A stretch of 64,000 nt of DNA from Melitaea cinxia. Lineage: Eukaryota > Arthropoda > Insecta > Lepidoptera > Nymphalidae. Below, piece after piece: positions 56,211 through 64,000 of the stretch; position 1 is the stretch's first letter; every line of letters begins with the position of its first letter. The notes under the pieces are model-generated. The model saw nothing but the letters and a program-made list of their open reading frames with translations, was not told the DNA's origin and did not search any database. The stretch is taken from positions 16,802,508 through 16,866,507 of the forward strand of contig NC_059408.1 in assembly GCF_905220565.1 (NCBI RefSeq), read 5' to 3'. A program made the position numbers and the translations under genes.

Positions 56211-57670
56211 CTATAATATATATAAAAGCGAAAGGTCACTCACTCATCACGAAATCTCTGAAACTATAACACCTACAAACTTGAAATTTGGCAGGTAGGT
56301 TCCTTATAAGACGCAGGCATCCGCTAAGAACGGATTTTACGAAACTCGACCCCTAAGGGGGTAAAACGGGGGTTGGAAGTTTGTATGAAAGTCCTATGTT
56401 TTTGAAGTAAGAGACTTGAAATTTAAAATGTAAGCTCTATAGATGGTGAAAAGGTGTCCAAATAATGTATCTTTAGAAATTAACTCCCTTTTGGGGTTAA
56501 AACGGGGGATGGTAGGCTGACTCACTCATCACGAAATCTCCGAAACTATAACACCTACAAACTTGAAATTTGGCAGATAGGTTCCTTATAAGACGCAGGC
56601 ATCCGCTAAGAACGGATTTTACGAAACTCGACCCCTAAGGGGGTAAAACGGGGGTTGGAAGTTTGTGTGAAAGTCCCATGTTTTTGAAGAGACTTGAAAT
56701 TTAAAATGTATGCCTTATAGATGATGAGAAGGTACCCAAATAATGTGTCTTTAGAAATCAACTCCCGTTTGGGGTTAAAACGGGGGATGGTAGGTTGACT
56801 CACTCATCACGAAATCTCCGAAACTATAACACCTACAAACTTGAAATTTGGCAGAAAGGCCCTTTTAGGGTGTAAACATTCGATAAGAACGGATTTTACG
56901 AAATTCGACCCCTAAGGGGGTAAAATGGGGGTTGGAAGTTTGTATGAAAGTCCTATGTTTTTGAAGTAAGAGACATGAAATTTAAAATGTACGCTCATTA
57001 GATGGTGAGAAGGTGCCCAAATATAATGCATCGTAATCTATATATATATAAAAGAGAAAGGTCACTGACTCACTCATCACGAGAACTCAAAAACCGCTGG
57101 ATGGTCTATCCATCCAGGTTGGACAAAGATAAAGTTTGGCAGGGAGGCAGATTATAGTTAGCAGACGTCCGCTAAGAACGGATTTTACGATATTCCATCG
57201 CTAAGGGGTTTAATTGGGGTTAGTAGTTTTTATGAAACATACACAGCCTGAAAATAAAACCAAAAATGTGGTGTATAGAGAGGTTTTATAAAAATAACTA
57301 TTAAATTATACTAAATTGTGCCTTTTAAAAAGTTACTCAGTTTGATAAGCATTTCAAGTGACTGAAATAAAAAAATAATTTGCGTTAAACATCTTAATAG
57401 TAATGCATATCTTCATAACCACGAGGACGTAGTCGCGGGCAACAGTAATTGTATTATCAAAGTCCCCAAAATTGTATGTGATCGATTCGCTCAAAATTTA
57501 CTGAACAGATTTTCATGCGGTTTCATCATTGGAGAGAGGGCTTCACCATTGGCAAGAGGAAGGTTTATGGAACGGCTAAGCCATTTTTGATGAGAGTTTC
57601 ACTGGAAGTTTGCTAAGAAAACTTTGTGACACACTAATTTCAACGCGGGCGAAGCCGCGGGCACAGCTAG
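56211..57670 (+). mobile_element. Non-autonomous Helitron (family F, copy 2)
   Basis: Same ends as 33007-35030: TCTATAATATATATAAAAGC after an A, and the GCGGGCGAAGCCGCGGGC hairpin with CTAG at 57667-57670 before T. Internal units start at 56238, 56520 and 56798, then the distinct terminal unit at 57068. It thus holds three ordinary units against five in copy 1. Confidence 0.8.
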
Positions 57671-57711
57671 TTTGTTATATTTAACGAACTAAAGACAAAT
57701 TAAACTTAAGA

Positions 57712-58017
57712 ATCATCATTCATCATCATCATTCCAGCCTATTGCAGTCCACTGCTGGACATAGGCCTCCACGCTTGCCCATAGTCACCACGCTGGGCAG
57801 GCGGGTTGGTGACCACAGGGCTGGCTTATTCGCACCTAAGACGCTGCTGCCCGTCTTCGGCCTGTGTGTTTCAAAGCCAGCGGTTAGATGGTTATCCCGC
57901 CATCGGTCGGCTTCTTAAGTTCCAAGGTGGTAGTGGAACCTTGTCATCCCTTAGTCACCTCTTACGACACCCACGGGAAGAGAGGGGGTGGCTAAATTCT
58001 TTGGTGCCGTAGCCACA
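57712..58017 (-). repeat. Family B SINE, internally deleted (copy 7)
   Basis: (CAT)n tail, CAGTCCACTGCTGGACATAGG, then a ~50-bp gap relative to copies 2 and 5 (CTCCACGCTTGCCCATAG), then the rest to the 5' end at 58017. Confidence 0.75.
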
Positions 58018-58579
58018 ACTGAAGAATATCATACCTAAATATTAAATCGTTTCATTTATCGTACAAGACCAACACGCGTCAATCGACGTTAAAATGAAGT
58101 AACGATGAGAGTCAGCAACAATTCCAATTGGTGCCGTTTATTAGGAGCTGTTCGAGTGATGAGTGAAATTTAATTTCAATTCTAATTTGCGTCTCATTAA
58201 AACGGCCGACGGCTGACGTGTTGTTTCTACGTTTTATCAGAGCGATTTTCCTTTGTGTGAAGTTTACCACCTCCGCAGAAAAGAATAATTAAACTAAAAT
58301 TAAGTAATTTATTTAAAACCTGACGCCTTTTTACTTATATTTTTGTAATAATCCTATTTATTAATTTTATACTAATTGTATTTATTCAGTTTTTATTAAT
58401 CAAAAGTCTGCAACAAAGTTGGTAACAAGTATGGTAAAGAAAGTCGAGAACCAAATTTTGGTCAATAATTCTATTTGAAATAAACACTGACTAATGCATA
58501 ACATAGCAGGTAATCTCTTAAGGATTTTGTTTATATCATTGTAGATAAATTATACTAGATTCATAAATGTTTTTTTTAG
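58018..58579. other. Unannotated sequence
   Basis: Nothing recognised. Confidence 0.45.
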
Positions 58580-58858
58580 TTCAGCTTATCGTAGTCCACT
58601 GCTGGACATAGGCCTCCCCAAGTTCGCGCCAGACATCCCGGTCTTCCGCAATCCTCATCCAGCCTACACCGGCAATCTTACGTAGATCGTCGGTCCAACG
58701 GGCCGGAGGACGTCCCACACTGCGTTTGCCAAGTCGCGGTCTCCACTCTAGGACCCGTCTACTCCAACGGCCATCGGTCCTGCGATACAGGTGACCAGCC
58801 CACTGCCACTTCACCTTGCTAATTCTGTGGGCTACGTCGGCTACTTTCGTTCTCTCGT
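58580..58858 (-). pseudogene. RTE-clade LINE 3' end (ORF2 C-terminus and tail)
   Basis: Minus frame ending at 58581 reads WAGHLYRRTDG, VLEWRPRLGKRSVGRPPARW, DDLRKIAG, WMRIAEDRD and GEAYVQQWT: the conserved C-terminus of RTE-type ORF2 beyond the reverse transcriptase. The reading frame overlaps the GTCCAGCAGTGGACTACG tail that family B SINEs share. 5'-truncated to under 300 bp. It is the best evidence here that RTE machinery served family B. Confidence 0.8.
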
Positions 58859-60639
58859 GGATAGTCTTTTACTGAATAATATTTACTTAACGTTCTGTAA
58901 TTACTTTGTAAAATATTGATAAATATTTATATATATAAAATATTTTCTTTAAAAAATATTAAACTTTATTTGAACAAAGTTTTATGATTATATATATATG
59001 AACACAAGTTCTTTAAAACCTTTTAAATAAGTTATTATTGTTGAGAAGTAAACGGTGTACTTTTGTGATTAATTAATTTTTATTAGCTTCATAAAAGGAA
59101 ATTCTGAAAATTATATTCACCTTGTAGACTTATAAAATTAAGAGATGAAGTGTGGAAATCTTTTTCAATTAATGATGCTTCAAGTAGACCCATAACAAGA
59201 ATGTTGTAAAAAATAAAACAAAACAGTAATATTCAAGTATATTATCAACCTACTTATATTAAGCTTAAATTTTAATTTAAAAGTGCTTGGCAGTGAAGAT
59301 GTATATTCCGTGACAAGAATCCAATACTCAGGAGCTGTTAATATCTTCAACGCGCTCATCTCTTTGACTCCTCGTCATACATCACGACGCTATCACGTGG
59401 AACACACCGACGCTATATCAAATGCATAGTATTTGAAGTATGATTTTATTATCTACCGCTCGACTGCGGCGCTCGTGACGAGTTTGATCTTGTGATAATA
59501 TCTTGCATTTAATGAAGTTTAAGCCGATTGACGACGATTACTCATTAGTGACTTTATGGGAAAACTGGCGAACTAAAAACTAGGACTCTCTTACAAAAAA
59601 ATGAGCGACATGGTAATAACTGTCAACAACATAATTATAAAATACAAAAATGTAATGACTGAGTAATTATTTAGATAAGTCAGCAGACGCCAATCTCGTC
59701 GGAGATCTGACTGAGGAGGAGCGAGGCGACGTCGGGAGGGCGACAACTCATCACGAAGATAATTAGTTCAGACGAGACGCTCCAACTTTAAAACTATCAG
59801 CGTTAGGCGCGGATGATTTAATATAAAGACTCATCGTCCTCGTGTCCCCGTACCGCCCAACTTTGATTAAAGTACGTTTGAGGGCTGTTTTGTTTTAATT
59901 TACTTTAGATATTTTAACTATTAAAATTAAAATTATATTTATAGAAAATCGAATTTAGAATATCGTAATACATTTATTTATTTATTTATACTTTCGCACA
60001 CCGATATATTATCAAATACATTATATTTTTGTAAGATAGCACTTGAACACACTCGAAGTCTTTTAGAAATAGTACATTAAAATGTTCATGTATTAAAATA
60101 TATTTTTAATGAAAATCACATTGAACGATAACGCACATAGAGGTACGGTGAATTATTTCGTTCACAAAGCGGTGTTCATTTCCGAGCAATATGTGGTGTC
60201 CTTTGAGGCTCTCCCGCCCGGCATGCGAGTCCGCTCGGGCCGTGCGAGGTGTAATCCTAAACAATGCACTGTGAGCGCCGTCCCGGCTGTTAGGAACACG
60301 CTGAGCGATATTGTACGTATCGTTACCGCCTTGTTAATAATATACGTTGATACGGAGACAAGGCAAACTATCAAACAAAACCGATTTAGTTTTATTTATG
60401 ATATTTCGTTTTGTGATAGGTTTATTCGTTGGCAAATAATTTAAAGCATTACCTTCTTATGACTAGAAACTTCTTCTCTGATTGTTCCACTATCAAATAT
60501 TATAATTTAAAATGTTCATTAAAACGAAATTAATAGCTAAAGCTTATAATTCGGTGCAGGATTACATTGATGATAAAGATGTGTGGATTTAATGACGCTG
60601 TATTTCATGCAAGATATTATTAATTTTGAACTCAAACAC
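58859..60639. other. Long unannotated interval
   Basis: Unique AT-rich DNA with two GC-richer blocks (59680-59870; 60150-60320). The block at 60150-60320 is open on both strands (60109-60444 and 60162-60374) but neither frame shows a domain I know. Confidence 0.4.
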
Positions 60640-60835
60640 ATTTTATGTATTATTTTGAAAAGAGTGACTGCGGAGTTTTTACCGATTCTTCTCTGCAGAA
60701 CCTCATTCCGAATCGGTGGCAGCTTCACTTCTCAAATTAATAATTAAAAATAATTAAAATTTTCATTTATAAAATGATACAAAAGTGCTTTTGAAGTTTA
60801 TTAGAATAAAATTATTTTTGATTTTGATTAAAATC
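60640..60835 (+). repeat. Retroposon 3'-end fragment
   Basis: CCGATTCTTCTCTGCAGAAC, TTCCGAATCGGTGGCAGCTT and AAAAGTGCTTTTGAAG, then TTTTTGATTTTGATT: from memory, the 3' end of an abundant lepidopteran LINE family. The TTTGATTT-type tail fits. Not an intact element. Confidence 0.5.
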
Positions 60836-61685
60836 ATTCTATAGAAGATCCATCTTTCTGCTCGCTTCTTTCGATATAATTTATTGATATTCTTTAGAGA
60901 AACTTCGCTTCGGATAACAACAATAACAACACATAAACGAACAGTTGATTACAAGTGTCTCCAGAGCTGGACACTACACCGGGATGTTCGCAACGACCCA
61001 CATTATTGGCACTAATGTACCCGTCAGCAATTGATTGATCCCCGAAGAGCTGTGCGGGTCATTCCCGTAATTACTGCTGGGTTTAACTAATCAGCTAAGT
61101 TTGAGATCTTCATGAAAATAATTATATTGCTGTAAATAATGTAATAATATATATTAATATATAGGAATATTTTTATTCTAAATTTACTATTTATTTTACC
61201 ATATCATGTTGTGTTTAGGTACTTAGCTGATATTTTCTTATTTTTTTATTACATTTACTTTTTTAATTTTTTTTACTATTACTTTTTTACTTTTTTATTT
61301 TTAAACGTTTTTTTGAATCTGTGAATAATTTTGTATGCACATTGTTATTAAAATTGTAATATGAATAAGCAAGAAATAAAAGGCTTTTATTTTATTTTAT
61401 TTATTTATACAAATAATGTTTTTTTTTTTTTTTTATTTAAATTTTAACATCCATAGGCTCTTGAGTGCCCATGCCTTTTTTTATTTAAATTTTAATTTTC
61501 AAGTATTGAGGCGTATTATTTTCAACATTGCATTCGAATTACGAACTAAAGCTTATTTTCTCTATTTCGTAGTGAGTCCAGAACTGACCGTGAGAGATAT
61601 ATATAATTATATAATAATAATAATTAGAATAATTATTAGAATTAAATTAAATAACAATAACTAGAATAATCACTTACGACTATGT
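60836..61685. other. AT-rich interval with LINE-tail-like end
   Basis: At about 61330-61405 the segment AATATGAATAAGCAAGAAAT followed by AAAAGGCTTTTATTTTATTT looks like another retroposon tail on +. T and TTTA runs follow. No gene recognised. Confidence 0.4.
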
Positions 61686-61808
61686 TTTTTTTTTTTTTTT
61701 TTTTTTTTTTTCCTTACATGCTCCATTAATTTTATAATGCACTACATGCTTTATAATTTACATTGTGTGACTTACATTGTTAATTTACCGCATTGTCGAC
61801 GGTCACTC

Positions 61809-62861
61809 TCATTTTTCTAAACCAGCGCCCGCCGCCAGTTTCGCGAGCACATCCTCAATAACATTCGCATCCCTATTATGGATCGCCATTTTGAGGCTGT
61901 GCTCGAGAAGCTGCCTACGGTTAGCCTCCACCGCCCTTCTGACGAAGTAGCCAATTGCGTCGTCCTTGTCGTCGGTGTAATAGACACAGGTGTTAGTGTG
62001 TCTAGTCACCGCGACCACCGCGTGCGAGACACTATCATGGATTCGAAGCCTCTCCGCCCTCGTCTGGATAACAATGACGTTTTCACTCGTCTGTCCCTGC
62101 GCCTCATGAATGGTCAGAATTCTCGACCCCTCCCCAGCTCCGTATCCCCGACCTATCAACGCCTTCTTCTCCTCTTGCGTGAAAGTCAGGTACAGGGTCC
62201 GGTCCTGTTCTGCTGGTATTCGTGAGTCGGTGAATCCTTCCATGCGCAACGAGTGGATGATCGGGCTCGAGCTGTAGATCCCGTCGTACACCTCACTGAT
62301 GGCGAAAGCAACGTCTTTTGGGTTTCGATGCGTGCAGTACAGCTCGCATGAGATACCTACTGTCAGGTAAGGTCTGCTGTACCGCATCTCGAACAGGTTT
62401 TCCCTGTCGATGTACGGCAGCTGGTTTACGTCTCCGATGAGGACCACCTCTTCTGCTGCCGATAGCCGGGCAGCCATGACTATGGCTCCGAAATGGTTCA
62501 TAAGGGCTTCGTCTACCGTTAATCGGCTTATCTTAACGCCCTTACGAAAACCATTTGCCAGTATGGACGCCATTGTGCGCACCTTCGTTTTGGCCTTATT
62601 GCCATAGCGGTGCGCCAACTTCTCTTTAAGATCTTTCGCTGCCTCGATCGTGGTTGTGACTACGACTTCGCCGTCCTCATCGAAGTTCCTGACTATGTGA
62701 GTTGTCTTGCCGCATCCGGGTACCCCGTTTGTCCATCTCAGTTGCGGTAGCCTCCAAGCCCCGAAAGCGCCTTCGGCGTCCGGGTCACTCATGATGGTTT
62801 TAGCCATCCCGAGCACCCTATCACCCAGCATCACTCTCGTGCACTTGGCCACCACCACCAA
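61809..62861 (-). CDS. Superfamily 1 (tobamovirus/alphavirus-like) helicase domain of a LINE ORF2
   Basis: 350 codons, opening at a TTG (62861; first ATG at 62831), stop at 61809. All canonical motifs are present: Walker A GVPGCGKTT (46-54), Walker B with VDEAL (116-120), motif III GDVNQ (143-147), motif IV CTHRNP (176-181), motif V IHEAQGQT (251-258) and motif VI AVTRHTN (284-290). Such NTPases unwind RNA in plant and insect positive-strand viruses. In a LINE it might help reverse transcription or counter silencing (inference). The real N-terminus is upstream in another frame (62864-63038), so one frame disruption exists near a GGT run. High GC against AT-rich surroundings suggests a transferred, fairly recent sequence. 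Confidence 0.85.
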   Translation of the reverse strand: MVVVAKCTRVMLGDRVLGMAKTIMSDPDAEGAFGAWRLPQLRWTNGVPGCGKTTHIVRNFDEDGEVVVTTTIEAAKDLKEKLAHRYGNKAKTKVRTMASILANGFRKGVKISRLTVDEALMNHFGAIVMAARLSAAEEVVLIGDVNQLPYIDRENLFEMRYSRPYLTVGISCELYCTHRNPKDVAFAISEVYDGIYSSSPIIHSLRMEGFTDSRIPAEQDRTLYLTFTQEEKKALIGRGYGAGEGSRILTIHEAQGQTSENVIVIQTRAERLRIHDSVSHAVVAVTRHTNTCVYYTDDKDDAIGYFVRRAVEANRRQLLEHSLKMAIHNRDANVIEDVLAKLAAGAGLEK

Positions 62862-63038
62862 CGGGTGTGTGAAAGGTCTGAATCTCGTCGTTCTGTCCCT
62901 CGTCCTCGACTGCGTCCACGAAGCCTGACGTGATGTTGTATGCAGCCTTATATCTTCCCGACATGTTGCCCTTGAGGACTTGCCGGGTGTCGTTATTATA
63001 AATGGCTGCTTCGGCTTCTTCGAGTTCCACCTCCAGCA
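62850..63038 (-). pseudogene. Upstream part of the helicase-LINE ORF, in a different frame
   Basis: About 60 residues, acidic, containing LEEAEAAIYNNDTRQVLKG near the start, open from the junction at 63038. The frame runs on past 62861 but loses similarity to helicases, while the helicase frame picks up there. The crossing point lies in the GGT/CCA repeat around 62850-62862, where slippage is likely. I have not written a joined product. Confidence 0.55.
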
Positions 63039-64000
63039 ACTTTTTATTTATTTATTTATTTCATAAGATACACCAGCGATATACTGTATAGTCATTACAA
63101 CTATTATTACATTTTTATCTAGTCCGATTACAGTTACCATTACAGGTGTACACAACATTAGATACAATTTGTCCGGTAAAAACAAAATTCAAATTGAAAG
63201 TTAAAACTAAAATAAAACAGTAAAATTGCATTGTTTAGATAAATTACACAATAAAAAAAATATAATAAATAGCAAAAAGTTAATCAAAAATTGTATACAG
63301 AATTGTGATGAGATGAAATTATAATTTTATTACTTTCATAGATTATCATTTAAAGAGATATGTATTGAACAATGATAGAAATAATTTAATTTGGAACACA
63401 AGTCATAACTATACATACAAATATAATTTTTTCTTAAAACTAAATAAAGTGTCATGAAAAATGTCAATGTCAATGTCAGGGTTAGTTAAGTTATTGTAAG
63501 CATTAATCATTCTATTAATTGGGGAGAATTGTCCTAGATTAGTCTTAGAGAAATTTGAATTAAAGGGTTTTTGTTGAGAATTTCTAGGTGTACGGCGTGG
63601 AACACTGATGCATATCTGGTAGAGCAAGTCGGGGGAATCCAAGTTATTTCGAACAATTTTAAACAGGGTTATGAGATCAGTTACTTGTCTTCGCTTTTCC
63701 AGGGGATGTAATTTAAAATGTTTTAGGCGAGCGGCGTAGTTGGCTCTGTAGGGACTTGTATTGTCTTTGAAGGCTAGGTACCTCGTAAAAGAGCGCTGCA
63801 CCCGCTCTAGCCTGTTGACATGCGCTCTGTAGTGCGGGTTCCATGCCGAGACAGCGTATTCCAGAATGCTACGTACTAGTCCATTGTAGATCCTGGTGAT
63901 GCAGTCGGTTCTTTTAAAATCGGCGGTGTTACGCCTGATAAAACCCAGCAATTTCCAGGCCTTGCTGGCAATATAATCGATGTGATCTTTAAATGTGAGC
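63039..64000 (-). mobile_element. 3' end of a Jockey/CR1-like LINE
   Basis: Contains the ORF2 C-terminus (63409-64000, running off the window), a ~350-bp AT-rich 3' UTR and a terminal (TAAA)n-type repeat (TTTATTTATTTATTT on +, about 63045-63060). It abuts the helicase LINE directly in the same orientation. Confidence 0.75.
63409..64000 (-). CDS. LINE ORF2 C-terminus (partial at window edge)
   Basis: Open from the window edge (in phase from 63999) to the TAG at 63409. It reads FKDHIDYIASKAWKLLGFI, then SILEYAVSAWNP and RLERVQRSFTRYL, then KRRQVTDLITLFKIV. This is the region after the reverse transcriptase in Jockey- and CR1-type ORF2 proteins. No stops or frameshifts in 197 codons, so relatively young. 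The catalytic part lies outside the window. Confidence 0.85.
   Translation of the reverse strand, partial: LTFKDHIDYIASKAWKLLGFIRRNTADFKRTDCITRIYNGLVRSILEYAVSAWNPHYRAHVNRLERVQRSFTRYLAFKDNTSPYRANYAARLKHFKLHPLEKRRQVTDLITLFKIVRNNLDSPDLLYQICISVPRRTPRNSQQKPFNSNFSKTNLGQFSPINRMINAYNNLTNPDIDIDIFHDTLFSFKKKLYLYV

Larger units (their letters stand above)
61686..63038 (-). mobile_element. 5'-truncated LINE with a C-terminal SF1 helicase domain (R1-type candidate)
   Basis: On the minus strand, coding sequence (63038 to 61809) is followed by a ~95-bp 3' UTR and an A run seen here as T at about 61686-61711. That is a LINE 3' end. The coding part is a virus-type helicase, not a reverse transcriptase. Insect R1 LINEs whose ORF2 gained a tobamovirus-like SF1 helicase are described in the literature, as I recall, and this fits. 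The reverse transcriptase portion is missing because a Jockey-like element takes over at about 63040, so the R1 assignment is inference. Confidence 0.7.

Noticed and set aside
61809..62861. Stand-alone endogenous virus integration
   Set aside because: Only a helicase is present, followed directly by a short 3' UTR and poly(A) as in a LINE; no methyltransferase or polymerase remnants are seen nearby.
61878..62928. Frames on the + strand opposite the helicase (61878-62225, 62410-62607, 62707-62928)
   Set aside because: Antisense shadows caused by the high GC content of the helicase coding strand.

Overview
The window looks like repeat-rich, AT-rich lepidopteran (butterfly or moth) nuclear DNA without a recognisable host protein-coding gene. 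The lineage inference rests on repeat types: tRNA-headed SINEs, SINEs that share the RTE LINE 3' tail (reverse complement of CAGTCCACTGCTGGACATAGG), short Helitrons ending in CTAG, and an interspersed family that starts with a GTTTGCNNGCAAAC hairpin and ends in GTCGGTTAAAA. Such repeats are familiar from butterfly and moth genomes, but no database search was possible. The family letters used here (A to J) are my own labels.

Layout: 1-20.8 kb is intergenic or intronic DNA densely seeded with repeats of families A, B, C, D, E, G, H, I and J. About 20.8-26.2 kb is one apparently complete, intact two-ORF non-LTR retrotransposon on the + strand. Its ORF1 is a coiled-coil protein with a baculovirus-FP-like C-terminus, its ORF2 is an endonuclease plus reverse transcriptase, and the spacer between them holds six ~93-bp tandem units. 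Then 26.2-33 kb is more SINE debris, and 33.0-35.0 kb is a Helitron with five ~281-bp internal units. The stretch 35-56 kb is mixed unique sequence and nested insertions, including a 1.3-kb array in which family A has become a 174-175-bp tandem satellite (48.9-50.25 kb). A second, shorter copy of the same Helitron lies at 56.2-57.7 kb.

The right end (61.7-64.0 kb, minus strand) holds the most unusual sequence. It is the 3' end of a LINE whose terminal domain is a complete superfamily-1 helicase of the tobamovirus/alphavirus-like type, followed by a poly(A) tail. This matches my recollection of published insect R1 LINEs that acquired a plant-virus-like helicase domain. It is abutted by the 3' end of a different, Jockey/CR1-like LINE.

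The parts form no pathway in the usual sense. The autonomous elements present (two-ORF LINE, RTE fragments, helicase LINE, Jockey-like LINE) are plausible sources of machinery for the non-autonomous ones. Four nested insertions carry target-site duplications or clear interruption, which orders events locally. Boundaries of old repeats are approximate, and long stretches of unique AT-rich sequence gave me no recognisable feature.
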